Source: Bremia lactucae
Lineage: Eukaryota > Oomycota > Peronosporomycetes > Peronosporales > Peronosporaceae
Direction: 5' to 3'
NCBI RefSeq assembly: GCF_004359215.1
Contig: NW_027152031.1
Location: 833,610 to 897,609, forward strand
DNA length: 64,000 nucleotides
The notes beneath the pieces were generated by a model. The model was not told the DNA's origin, did not search any database, and worked only from the letters and a program-made list of their open reading frames with translations. Numbering within the stretch: the first letter of the stretch is position 1; each line of letters opens with the position of its first letter. This document shows, one piece after another, positions 32,404-42,451 of this stretch. The position numbers were made by a program, and so were the translations under genes.

Positions 32404-32463
32404 CCTGGTAGCACTTGATGTCAATCTACGCCTGAGTCTTTACAAGACTAATTTCTCACTAAA

Positions 32464-33400
32464 ACGGAAGAGGTTCCAGAATTGTCAGAAGCGCAACGCG
32501 CCGCTTATGACAAGCTCAAAACCTTATTCGGGCTTGAGCACGCGGAATTTATTATCTTCCAGGGACCAGAGGTCCTGCATGCAAGGCTTGAAGCCTTTAT
32601 GCGGTACGAAGCCTCCCTGATCGGTCAGGTAGGACCATTAAGCGGCATCTATGCCAAACCGGTACATCTCTGTACCTGACTCAGAGCCGAGGGCTCGCCC
32701 TCTAACTGTAAATGTGAAAACATTTGAGGGAAAAGAGGGAGAGAATCTCCTTTTTTGGATTAAGCAGATGGAGATGTTCATTGACTCCGCCTTGTTCTTA
32801 ACAGAAGGGCAGAAGGTGGCTTTGGCCATTTCCAAACTCGGAGGAAGAGCCATGGAGTGGGTACTTCGTGCATTTCGTCCATAATCGGCGCTTTATCCTC
32901 ATGGTATTCGCAAAAGCAGCAAATGCCCAGCATGTTTGCACCGCCTGATCAGGCTTTTCGCATGCGAGCACGGCTCCTAGCGACTCGACAGGGTAAAAGA
33001 ACCCTAGGGGACTATGTCCAGGAGTTGAGAACTCTCATTGCATCTAGGCATCAAGACCCGGTGCAAGAAGCAATTGTAGTGACCATCTTTATGAGGGGTC
33101 TCAATGAGGGCGTTGCCCGGACGGAATTGTTCCGGTCTCACCCTGCTACTTTCGAAGAGGCAGTTGCCATAGCGCTACGCGTCGAGTTCGACTTTAAGTC
33201 TGCTCGCGTTAGCACGCCTGTTTACCGAACAAGCTCTTCAAGCACATGGGTTTCATCTAATAGAGCGGAACTCACGGAATTTAAGCCTCGTTGAGGAAGG
33301 AGAAGAGGCTCTTCAAGCTCAGGAACAGCATAAGACCATCCGTAGATGTTATACGTGCGGAAGCACGAAACATTTACGTCTGGCCTGCCCTCTTCGAAAT
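32464..33400 (+). pseudogene. E8 gag, start codon lost, frameshifted
   Basis: The first codon, ATG in E6, is ACG at 32464. Text then matches E6 ([80 protein letters not shown]). The zinc knuckle CYTCGSTKHLRLAC is intact at 33347-33388 (CX2CX4HX4C). Three frames are needed to read it through. Confidence 0.82.
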
Positions 33401-33599
33401 TCGCGTAAAGCTCGAAAGAGCTCCAACTCCGACCTATACCAGAGATCTGGTACGGTGCGGGAAAACGTCGATACCCAGTAGGTGCGGGGTGCCCTACTGG
33501 GAAGGCCTAGGCTCTGTTGAACCTCAAGGAGGTGAGAATAAACAGAACCTAGCCACAATTAGCTCGGTGCTTGCGAGAGTACAAGCCTGGCTTGCTAGT

Positions 33600-33960
33600 C
33601 GCTCAAGCGACTGTAAAGGGCTTTGATAAGCCGTGGTCAATTTGAATTGACTCAGGAGCGTCTTGCAATTATGCTCGACGCCTTTCCCTTGAAGGAAGTC
33701 AACAATACCTTGAGGCGCTTAGAGCGCATGAAGGTGATACAATCACTGTTCGCTTAGCGACTAGGACTCGTGTCACTGTTCCCAGTGACACGAGTTCCCA
33801 AAGTTCCATTGAACTTAGGTAAAAAGTTTCTGGACTTTGACAGTATGGAACGCTGTCTCGTCCTTGATTTGGATTCGAGATATGATCTCATCCTTGGTAT
33901 GGCCTGGTTAGAACACCATGAGCCATGGATCGATTGGAGGTCTAAGACCTTAGGCGCCAC
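33600..33960 (+). pseudogene. E8 aspartic protease
   Basis: Active site IDSGASCNYARR with DSGA at 33649-33660. It continues as LEGSQQYLEALRAHEGDTIT and, after a frameshift near 33760, RYDLILGMAWLEHHEPWIDW, the conserved protease C-terminus of gypsy pol. This DSG is the standard active-site form, unlike the DCG of lineage A. Confidence 0.8.
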
Positions 33961-35010
33961 GCGCAATGTTCCTAGCAAAGTTTTGGAGAGTCATGAACCC
34001 ACCTTTGCTAGGCAACAAAAGCGATATTGGCGCGGATCATTGAATGAGTCTGTCAGTGTCTTCGACATTGGCATGTCTGAGTTAATAAACTCTAATGTTA
34101 AAAACATTAATTCTGATCCCGACTCAGTAGAAATAAGTGGAATGGCACGTACTCCGTCGAGTGACACTCGTTACAACAACGATTCGCTAAATGCTGAAAG
34201 CGTTGTTGGCCTAAGGCCGAATCATCAAGGGTGCAATATCCCTGAGATACGTGAAGTGGCACGACTAAGTCCACCGAGTATGGTCGGCCGAGGTGGCATC
34301 ATACTGAGTGTCAGTAGTGACATTGTTGGCGGTTTGCCAGGACCTCATGGGTGCAATATCCCTGAGATACGTGGAGTGGCACGTCTAAGTCCACCGAGTG
34401 TGGTCGGCCGAGGTGGCACCATACTGAGAGTCAATAGTGACTATTGGCGGTTCGCCAGGGCATTTTGGGTCAAACCCTCCTAATGCACGTGAAGCGACAC
34501 GTAAACGTTCGCTGGAGAAGGAAGTTGAGTAACCTAACTCCTTGTCGGATGTCAAATTATACTAAAGTCTTGTATAGAACCACTACAGGCTGGAAAACCC
34601 GGGGACGTGAATGTCCCAGCCTCTAAGAGGCGTATTGTCTCCACTCCAAGACATGATGGACACAAAGCGTGTATACCCTCACAAATGATAAGAGTGAGCA
34701 AGTACATACGCTTGTAAATGGCGTAACCGATAACATTGAGGGGGAAGTTAGCCTTGCGGCAATTCCCTCGTTACATGCTCTTTTAGAGCTAGACGAAATG
34801 TCTATTGATGAGTGCGGTCGAGCCTTAAAAGCTGGTGACTTATCTGAAATGGTGGTCATTCGACCTATGGTTGAGTTAAACTCATCGTCACTTCCAGACG
34901 AAGTTGTCCTGGATGACACAAAAGCTGCACTTAGTGCGCGAAATGGGTCATCGATCCTGTAAGATCCTACGGATCCCTTTTTTTCCTTGATTAAAAAATT
35001 CCAAGATGTG
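33961..35010 (+). pseudogene. E8 protease-RT linker with tandem duplication
   Basis: Frame to 34483 carries RNVPSKVLESHEPTFARQQK, FDIGMSELINSN, then CNIPEIREVARLSPPSMVGR and CNIPEIRGVARLSPPSVVGR: a block of about 131 bp repeated in tandem (34229-34359 and 34360-34480). It then continues [20 protein letters not shown] and up to DPTDPFF before RT. E6 has the block once and E9 has it twice. Confidence 0.75.
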
Positions 35011-35014
35011 GTAT

Positions 35015-35500
35015 GTAATAATCCACAGTGCATTTGACTTAGTCGGTGGTTACTACCAATTGCTCAAGCAAGCTGGCAATATCCCGCTTACAGCGGTAAG
35101 CACCCCAAGCGGCATGTTCTAATTATGCCACAAGGGCTTTCCAACGCCCCGGTAATATTTAATCGTCTCGTGACGCAACTGTTTTGCCCTCACCGAGGTT
35201 ATGCACAGACTTATTTCAATGACAATTTTGTCCTTAGTCGTGCGGAGCAGGGTCGGTCGGATATGGAAAACCATTTAGACCATTTGTGAGCAGTGCTCGA
35301 GTGCATGCGCACAAACAAATTGTATGCCAATGCATCTGAATCCATTTTTGGCGCAGACGAAATTCCTTTTTTAGGATGCTTCATTGAAATGCGAGGCCTT
35401 AGAGCGAATCCCGCTAAGGTAAAAGCCATAGTAGATTGGCCGGTTCCTAAAAACCAAAAGGATTTGCGTAAGTGGTTGGGTCTCGCCAATTTTTGACACA
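35015..35500 (+). pseudogene. E8 reverse transcriptase, 5' third deleted
   Basis: The text between VVCNN(PP) and the DLVxxYYQLL motif, present in E9 at about 50360-50700, is missing. The catalytic position reads YFND at 35212-35223 (first Asp changed). The thumb YANASESIFGADEIPFLGCF follows at about 35326. Confidence 0.8.
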
Positions 35501-35589
35501 AATACAGCGAAAATTACGCTGATATGGCTAGGCCATTATCTAATCTCCTTAAAAAGGATACAGATCGGTGCTGGACTAGCACCGAAAAT

Positions 35590-36030
35590 AATGCTTTTGG
35601 AGCAGTTAAGGATAGTCTTATCCATGTCCCGATTCTTGCACTGCCAAACCCAAATTGGCCTTTCAGTGTCGTCTATTACGCATCAGTTTGTTGCCATTGG
35701 CAGTGCTCTGTTACAAACAGATATTGATGAGCATGAACGTGTTATTGCGTTCGAGTCTAGACAGCTTAAAGCTGCGGAAAATAACTACCAGTTCATGACA
35801 AAGAGTTACTTGCTATATAGTATGCTCTCGTCAAATAAGAGTTTATCTGCTCGGCTCTAAGCCGTTTGTGATTTATACAGATCTCGCGTCGTTACGCACG
35901 GCGGCTATGTCGCCCCATCTCTTACAGATAACGACCCGACGGCTATCCTTTTTTGAGGAATACAACTTCGAGGTGAAGTATTAACCCGGCAAGCAAAATG
36001 CTTTGTCCGATGCGTTATCACGCAGGCCTG
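35590..36030 (+). pseudogene. E8 RNase H, broken
   Basis: FDxxxxA-like start (NNAFGAVKDSLIHVPILALP), RQLKAAENNYQF, YTD.ASLRTA with a mutated His (TDLASL), and FVFEEYNFEVKY. It ends in ALSRRPDYELSHL, which leads into integrase. Confidence 0.78.
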
Positions 36031-36059
36031 ATTATGAGCTTTCTCATTTAACGACTCTC

Positions 36060-37135
36060 TTGTCGCCTATTCCTGAATTAATCCGTTCGGCTTACGTCAA
36101 TGATGAACAGTGTGTAGCTCTGCTACGAGCTTTCAATAACTTTGATTCAGGTATTAAATTGCCGGCACGTATGCGTGCAAGGTTACATCGATTTCTATCG
36201 ATAACGACCTGTTGCTTTATTGCTTAGACATCGCGGACCCTCCGCGTGTCGTTGTACCTTATGATGAGGATTTGAAGTACCAAATCCTCTATGAGGCGCA
36301 CGATACTGTCCTTGGTGGTCATCTCGGTAGAGAAAAGACCTACGGCTCTATCAGCCAGAGTTTTTGGTGGCCCAAACTTTATAAATGGCTCAGAACATAT
36401 GTTCGCACATGCGAAACGTGCCAACGGGTTAAACCCTCGGTACATGCTGCTGCGCCACTGGCGAGTCTTCCCGTCCCCATAAGGTGCTGGGAGTCCATTA
36501 GTATGGATTTTGTTTTTCGGTTGCCGAAAGATTCAGCCGGTAACTCCGGTATAGTGGTCTTTGTTGACCGTTTGGGCAAAATGGTTCACTTAGCGGCCGT
36601 GCCGGATTCCATTGATGGAGAGGGTACAGCTAAGCTGTTTATCGATCGCGTGTTTCGACAACATGGTTTACCAGTGCCAATTGTCTCTGATCGGGATCCC
36701 CGTTTCCCGGGTAAATTCTGGAAACCAATTTTCCGAGTGCTTGGCACCAGATTGGATATGTCCACTGCGGACCATCCGCAGACCGATGGTCAAACGGAAC
36801 GTGTCAATCGCGTCATTGAAGACGTTTTACGCAGTGTGTGTGCTCAGACACCAAAGCGCTGGAGCTCAATGCTTCTAGTGGTGGAGTTTGCGATAAATAA
36901 TGCTGAACATGCCTAATCAGGCTACACTCCGTTCTATGTCAACGGTCTCACCCACCCACGCGTTCCGTTAACGATACCACTGCGTGGCTCAGGGCTTGGT
37001 GGGGGGGGGAATTGGCCGATAGGCTTGCTGATATCAGCTCTATTACCGTTCGGAAACAAGTAAGCGAGTTTCTCGCGACGCGATTTAGTGTCTTAAGCCA
37101 TGTAAGGGATACGATGGCTGATAGCCAAGACAAAC
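36060..37135 (+). pseudogene. E8 integrase, best preserved in the window, one stop
   Basis: Frame 36212-36916 holds the H2C2 zinc-binding region (AHDTVLGGH, CETC at 36410-36421). It also holds all three catalytic residues: Asp 36505-36507 in MDFVF, Asp 36689-36691 in VSDRDPRF, Glu 36797-36799 in DGQTERVN. A stop at 36914 (NNAEHA*) precedes SGYTPFYVNGLTHPRVP. The N-terminal end (36003-36227) is one frame off. Confidence 0.86.
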
Positions 37136-37735
37136 AAAAAGAACAAGCGGATGCTAAAGGCAGAAGCTGTATTTATTCTTATATAGTCGAAGACCGAATT
37201 TTACTAAACGCTAAAAACCTACCTACCAACTTGGTTTCCGCGGTCTTCAAGACCAAATTGCTCCCGCGCTTTTTTGGACCATTTACGGTCGTGGCCAAGA
37301 AGGGCCTAGCTTATCCGCTAAACCTTCCCAGCAAGCTGCGTACACACCCAGTGTTTTACGTTGGCTTGCTTAAGCCATATCGGGACCCTTTCCACGTGGA
37401 CTTGAAGGCGCTTGCGCCGAGACAGGCGGTCGTGCCGCAGATTGCGGCATCCTCACCAGGATGTCCAGCTGGCCCTCTAAACGAGGCTGCTGACGCTCCA
37501 GCGTCGAAAGACGGTCCCGAACCGCCTCAAAAGAGCTCTCAATCCGAGCAAGGTTCTCATGAAGAAGTTGCACCTCGTGCCGTAGAGCATCAAATGCTTT
37601 CGCCGAAATTTCGGCCCCCTCCCGCGCTGCTTGATGCGCGGGGGAACCTTCAGTTTAATGTGGAGAAACATTTAAAGCGACATCGTCGTGAGTGTCAGGG
37701 TCAACTCGCGTCAAACGACGCTTCCCACCACTAAA
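37136..37735 (+). pseudogene. E8 pol C-terminus, chromodomain deleted
   Basis: LLPRFFGPFTVVAKKGLAYP and HPVFYVGLLKPYRDPFHVDL are the integrase tail. The chromodomain found in E6 is removed by a deletion inside KRHRREC-QGQLASNDASHH. Confidence 0.75.
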
Positions 37736-38587
37736 CCTGGCATTAGGTGGATCTAAAGCCTCAGTGCGGCTTCGATCCTTGGTTGTACGGTCAACCGAAG
37801 CACTGAAATATTGGCTAGGCCTTTCTTCGTTTTGTGGTATAAATGCCGAACGTAACTGGCCTTTGGCCTTAAGCTTGGCGAAATTAAAGCAAGGCTTCCG
37901 TTCCAAACGAACATCACCTTTATCCGCAGACTCTATGATATTCCAGATATTACGGAGTTTGCGCGTCCGGTGAACCCATTTCTCAAGTAAGACTTCGTTT
38001 TCAGCTCTTGTATCGTTTGGAAACAAAACGATCGGAATTTCCCTCATGGAGGTCACCGAAGCCCCACGGGCTTGATCACGTAAACGCGTCAGATACTTGC
38101 TTCGCGTCATTACCTTCGGCGTAAGGAATTGCTCATGAAGAGCGTCGCGAGCAGCGATCTCCTCCGGCGTCCTCGCCAGGTCACCAGAGATCCAGATGGC
38201 CAAGCTATGACCCGCTATCTATTTGAGACGCTCGTCCGCACTAAGCGGAGTGAATCTATATTAACTATGAGCCTTAGCTTTCGCTATTTTGGCAGCTCGA
38301 CGACGAGCTCTTTCCTCTATGAGGATTATCTGCTCTTGCTCTTCATCGAGCGGATTTGTAATGATGTTGGACTCAGGGTCCTGTGTTTTCCTCAATGCAG
38401 TTAAGACATCAGCGGCACCACGTTCTGGGAACGGATTCGGGGCTCGCCGACGTTCGTCCAGAGGAGAAGCCGTGAGCGATCGCCGCTCTTTTTCCTCCTC
38501 CTCTGATTGAGAGTGACTTTCAAAGTCCACCATTCCCTCATCGCCGAGGAAGGTGCTCAGAGTCTGTGACTCACGCTTGATTGTCAT
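37370..38587 (-). pseudogene. E8 antisense ORF (lineage B aORF), one frame with three stops
   Basis: From ATG at 38587 a single minus-strand frame of about 406 codons runs to 37370, broken only by stops at 38261, 38219 and 37655. Order: MTIKRESQTLSTFLGDEGMV; an acidic EEEEKERR run; NPFPERGAADVLTALRKTQD; an Arg/Ala helix (RARRRAAKIAKAKAHS); AIWISGDLARTPEEIAARDA; TSMREIPIVLFPNDTRAENE; KWVHRTRKLRNIWNIIESAD; and the coiled coil ARIESSFEAVRDRLSTLERQ. The open frame also reaches upstream into the LTR (38743). E9 is open at the two stops near 38219-38261. Function unknown. Confidence 0.65.
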
Positions 38588-38686
38588 TAGACAAAGGAAT
38601 GGAAAACACAACCAAACGGTTAGCTGTTTAGGTTCCAACCTCAAAGAGAAAATGAAGCGAATGTTGTCACTCGGTGTCAACAGTCT

Positions 38687-38698
38687 GATGGGGGAGGG
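38687..38698 (+). other. E8 polypurine tract
   Basis: GATGGGGGAGGG directly before TGTAATGTGG of the 3' LTR. Confidence 0.7.
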
Positions 38699-39184
38699 TG
38701 TAATGTGGCACACATTGGTTGGAGAACCGTTGTTGTGGCACATTTACTTTATGGGTAAAATGCCCTTTTATCTAATTTTAAAATAGTTAGTTACTTGAAT
38801 CCCATTTATTATGGGTAATAAATGTGGTCGCCGCCAGATATAAATCTGGCGGCAAAATCTTTTTTTTTAATTAGCTAGGGTAAGGTTTTTAGATTTAAAT
38901 AATTAAATAAAGATCAGTCCCCCTTTTGATCTTTAAGCGTTAAGTGCCTTCCTAAGGCTTGCGCATTGATCTGTAAGAGATAGAAGCCTTTCTAAGGTAT
39001 ATCCTCTTGGGCACTAGTTACCACTGGTTCTACGAACCCCTGATTCCCTTGAACAAGTATTCCTTAAGCTTTGATAGCTTGTACGACTCCTTGAGTTGTT
39101 AAACCCATTTGTTCAATAGAACTAAGTGACTCTCTGAGTCCTAAAGTCTTCCTCTGACTTTAGGAGCGAGGTAGCTCCGCTACA
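38699..39184 (+). repeat. E8 3' LTR (type B)
   Basis: 486 bp, TGTAATGTGGCACACATTGG to GTAGCTCCGCTACA. Palindrome at 38830-38853. It differs from the 5' LTR by scattered substitutions and small indels, so the insertion is not recent. Confidence 0.9.
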
Positions 39185-40288
39185 CTGTTCCAGCTCGGTG
39201 TCGAGAAAGCAATAGATTTCTAGCACAGCGCATTGCCGTCGCTTGAAGCATCGCGGATTATATATGAAATCATAAATTAGCCCTCATCGATCAAGCGAAA
39301 AGCAATTTTTATGCAACACCGCTAGAACGCAAAGCCAATTCAAAGGTAGGCGTTCGTATTAAAGTGACGTTGTATCCACAGGAGCTTTAGCGAGCCGTGA
39401 AATTAGTAAAATTGTCGTTCTTAGGCTTAAGCCGTGCTTTGTTGCTCGTCTATTAGGTGACAATTATAAGTTTAAAAAGCGTATGTAGATGGCGGATGGT
39501 GATGCAATCACCTTTTCTAATGTGATGATATTGTCAGCCTAAATCTTGATTATCACAAGGGGATAATGCTGAGTTGCACATCGAAATTAATCATTTTAAG
39601 TGCAATAAATTTACTACAAGATAATTTAATGGATTCCTAAACTCACCTTTGCTATTTCCAAACTCACCCCACCCATTTAAGCCAATGAATGTCATAATTA
39701 GAGCCGACCACATTTCATCACTTAAGCCAATCATTTTGGTCATTTTAGCCAATCATGAACAATTGACGATGAGCGATTGACGCAATTACTGTTGTATCAA
39801 CATCGAATCTTCACGAACGACATAGCAACCCGATATCTACCTTCAATCGTGTACCTGCTGTATAATGACCGCCCCGAAAATTCAAGGAAACGAAGTTATG
39901 AGTGATTTAATTGTCCTTTCCAACTCATTTTATAGCGTAAGAAGCAAAGAGCTTGGCAGCTGGAGATTTAAAATGGTGCGCACAACCACGACCTTGTGCC
40001 CCTTAGTGCATATTTTTCCGTACGCAGGCTTATGGATACTACAGTCAGGAGATGATTTTAACTTCAAAATGCTGCTGTCCCTTCCAAAGCAATTTTATTA
40101 ATGCTTCAATTTTATGGTTGCCTTACTGTGCTACAGCAGAAGGTGTCGATAACATCACGGAAGCATTGCAAAGGGAAGATCTTGCTGGGCGCGTACACGA
40201 AATCGTCGCCATTATAATCCCTTTTTATGAGAGAACAATCCGTTTGTATTGTGGTGCAATTTCGGCGCCGGAAATTATAGACGTATTG
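39185..40288. other. unassigned AT-rich DNA
   Basis: No gene recognised; short frames only. The motif AAGCCAAT recurs three times in 39680-39765 (TAAGCCAATGAATG, TAAGCCAATCATTT, TAGCCAATCATGAA), a small local repeat. It could be host intergenic DNA or an old element. Confidence 0.4.
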
Positions 40289-40617
40289 TGTAACGGGCAC
40301 ATTTCACTTGTACGGATCAGTAATAGTTGACTTTACACTGATTACAGTGTAGGTGGGGCGCCTCGAAACTTCACGTACACAAGGATACAGAGGAAGGTAT
40401 CTATGAAGTTAAGAGAACAATGCTGTAAGGGTCTAGACTAAGGCTTTAGAATAGAGAAAAGTTAAACTGTATCAATATATTTAGCTTCCTACGAAACGAT
40501 CTTCTATCTACTACTGACCCTTTTCTATTAATAACAAACTTTATATGGCGCCTCCTTGCGCACCGCACAATCGTGTCTTATAACGATTGGCGGGGTTGAG
40601 TTAAACTTAAATCAGCC
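40289..40617 (-). repeat. partial solo LTR (type A2)
   Basis: Begins TGTAACGGGCACATTTCACT and keeps the GATTACAGTGTAGG, ATGGCGCCTCCTTGCGCACC and GGCGGGGTTGAG boxes of A2 LTRs. It stops before the far end (no CCCCGTTACA). No element body is attached. Confidence 0.75.
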
Positions 40618-40993
40618 GGTACCCTTGTACGAAAGCAGCGAAGGATAATAAGGATGAACGAATAGCGCAATAAATGACGCAACCTGCTAGATGAATATTC
40701 GCGGCGGGTGTTGGTACTTCGAAGATTCTAATATACGCATCGTGTTCTGTACGGTACTATGTACCTACATCATCTTGTGTGTGTTGTCAAGATGACATCG
40801 ACATAATGTATGTAGCCAAGCCCCAACGAAAGGACAGCGTCGTATTCTCCAATGCAACAAGAGCATAGCGTAATGATCGTACAATCTTTATTTCGAATTG
40901 ATGATGGCAAGCATAATGCGAAAAGAGTAATTCTAGGACCCGCCAGTCAAAACTTAACCCGTAATGAAGCATTGATGCTCGAAAGTCAAGAAC

Positions 40994-41065
40994 AGCCTCC
41001 AGGCGCGATTGAACCACCGACCTTTCGCTTACGAAGCGAGTGCTCTATCACTGACCTATAGGGAC
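40994..41065 (-). tRNA. tRNA-Thr(CGT) copy 1, slightly degenerate
   Basis: 72-nt cloverleaf: acceptor GTCCCTA/TGGAGGC (one mismatch), D-arm GGTCAGTGATAGAGC, anticodon stem TCGCT/AGCGA with loop TTCGTAA (anticodon CGT), T-loop TTCAATC with an imperfect stem. The same gene recurs at 49118-49189 with a better acceptor and T-stem. Imperfect stems suggest decay. Confidence 0.7.
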
Positions 41066-41077
41066 AGGGTTACCACC

Positions 41078-41141
41078 CTGAAGCAGTGGTCAATTACCGA
41101 CATGTCGACTTAAAGGTCACGGATTCAAACCCGACGCCAAT
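41078..41141 (+). pseudogene. tRNA-like remnant, copy 1
   Basis: AGCAGTGGTCAATTACCGAC, then CATGTCGACTTAAAGGTCAC and GGATTCAAACCCGACGCCAA. A related, better-folded copy is at 49201-49265. A T-arm and one acceptor strand are recognisable. The anticodon arm does not fold, so identity is not called. Confidence 0.4.
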
Positions 41142-41523
41142 CAAAGCAGCAAATGCAGTAGACTTTCCGATACCTCTGAGATCCCGGGTATCGTAAAGCA
41201 CAGATAAGCTCCAGGGCTAGATAAAAACAGAATTAAAGACTGAAAGAAAATCCGATTGAAACGGATGAGTTGTAGAGTATTTTTGCTAAAGCCGAGTAGG
41301 CATAGGTTGTGTGAACGATAAATATACGACCGTCTTTCAACTGAGCTATAGGGGCATATAAAAAAAGTTTGCTAAATTACAAACAGAACATAGATATACG
41401 GTCTAGGGACAGCCACAACACAGGGGAAATACTCTCCACAAGAGCTACCTCAGGTCGACGAATTCATCAGGAGCGATCGCAAACCCGATAATTTATAACT
41501 ATTACTTTCTTTCAAGTCAGGGC

Positions 41524-41595
41524 GGGAAAATAGCTCAGTAGTAGAGCGCTGGATTCCGGACCCAGCGGTCGGGGGTAGGATACCCTCTCCCCTCA
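41524..41595 (+). tRNA. tRNA-Arg(CCG), probably a decayed gene
   Basis: D-arm GCTCAGTAGTAGAGC, anticodon stem CTGGA/CCCAG with loop TTCCGGA (anticodon CCG), T-stem GGGGG/CCCTC. The T-loop reads TAGGATA rather than TTCGATA. The acceptor GGGAAAA/TCCCCTC has three mismatches. The shape is clear but function is doubtful. Confidence 0.55.
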
Positions 41596-41739
41596 AGTCA
41601 AAAGTTTTCCCAGTACTTCTATTACTTTTCCAGAGGAGAACTGTGCAAGATAAAGCATCAACGCCGTCGTCTCCTGAGCGAGTTTCCTCTCTGTGCGACC
41701 GTGCCACGAGACAAGTATTCGAATAACAGGCATGGAATG

Positions 41740-41843
41740 AAAAGTGCGATACCTCTCGATAGTGCGTATTATCCTTGCGCAGGGGCCATGCTAATCTTCT
41801 CTGTATCGTTCTAATTCTTACGAATGACCACCGATGTGGTTCC
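41740..41843 (-). ncRNA. U6 spliceosomal snRNA gene
   Basis: Minus strand. It has the near-invariant U6 core GAACGATACAGAGAAGATTA, then GCATGGCCCCTGCGCAAGGA, including the ACAGAGA box that contacts the 5' splice site and the AGC of the catalytic triad. A short 5' hairpin (ACCACATCGGTGGT) precedes it. The 3' end is a TTTT pol III stop at about 41740. TATATATA at 41866-41874 lies about 25-30 bp upstream, the place of the pol III TATA box of U6 genes. It would supply the snRNA that splices genes such as importin alpha. Confidence 0.9.
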
Positions 41844-41865
41844 TTCCCTAAATCCATTTTCCGCC

Positions 41866-41874
41866 TATATATAT
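41866..41874 (-). promoter_or_regulatory. TATA box of the U6 gene
   Basis: TATATATA about 25-30 bp upstream of the U6 5' end on the minus strand, as expected for a type 3 pol III promoter. A proximal element further upstream is not recognised. Confidence 0.6.
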
Positions 41875-42033
41875 GATTCTTAGACGACTCATCCAGAACT
41901 ACTTTTTTAGGATAATCGTACCCCAGGCAGCATTCCAGCTGTATACCCACGCGAAGGCACGCTCCTTTCATTCCTAACAGACCTGCCGAGCGAACGTTAA
42001 GGACTTTATAATGCGGCATGACACAACGGAAAA

Positions 42034-42114
42034 CGACAGCCGTGAGATTCGAGCCCACGTGGGTGGCCCCATTAGCCAAGCAGGCAAACGTCTTTACCAC
42101 TCGGCCAAGCTGTC
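42034..42114 (-). tRNA. tRNA-Ser(GCT)
   Basis: 81-nt class II tRNA: acceptor GACAGCT/GGCTGTC pairs at all seven positions (last one T-G). The D-arm reads TGGCCGAGTGGTAAAGAC, and the anticodon loop CTGCTTG gives anticodon GCT. A long variable arm follows (GGGGCCACCCACG), then T-stem GTGGG/CTCAC with loop CTCGAAT. One mismatch in the anticodon stem. Best preserved tRNA of the cluster. The LINE-derived inverted repeat starts 8 bp upstream of its 5' end. Confidence 0.85.
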
Positions 42115-42122
42115 ACTTTGAA

Positions 42123-42451
42123 GGACGGGTGGAGTGTCTTGGCGTAGAAAGTGTCAGACAGCCCATCCTCGCCAGGATTTAGTAGAGTATGTGGCTGGTG
42201 CACAAACGGTGCACGCTGCTGCACGACCATACCATCGCCAAATTCCGAAGACAACTCAGCGGATCCGGATCCTCGAATCTACTGTCTACTAGTTCCTGTG
42301 AATCCGGATCCGCTGAGTTGTCTTCGGAATTTGGCGATGGTATGGTCGTGCAGCAGCGTGCACCGTTTGTGCACCAGCCACATACTCTACTGGATCCTGG
42401 CGAGGATGGGCTGTCTGACACTTTCTACGCCAAGACACTCCACTCACCCAT
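42123..42451. repeat. inverted repeat at the LINE 5' end
   Basis: Left arm about 42123-42271 and right arm about 42303-42451 are almost exact reverse complements of about 148 bp (for example AAGTGTCAGACAGCCCATCC against GGATGGGCTGTCTGACACTT). About 31 bp lie between them. The right arm is the first coding sequence of the LINE, so the left arm is an inverted copy of it. Confidence 0.88.

Larger units (their letters stand above)
31921..39184 (+). mobile_element. E8: lineage B Ty3/gypsy element, full length with two LTRs, decayed
   Basis: 7.26 kb: LTR, PBS (TGGTAGCACTTGATGTC, 32406), gag, PR, linker, RT, RNase H, IN, antisense ORF, PPT, LTR. It is the most complete lineage B copy, but an internal deletion removed the first third of RT (junction near 35015) and another removed the chromodomain (near 37690). 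The gag start codon reads ACG. Confidence 0.92.

Noticed and set aside
34208..34480. Two-unit repeat as a CRISPR or satellite
   Set aside because: A coding tandem duplication in the pol linker, present in two copies only.
41450..42100. 216-codon minus-strand frame
   Set aside because: It overlaps the U6 and tRNA-Ser genes on the same strand; chance frame through RNA genes.
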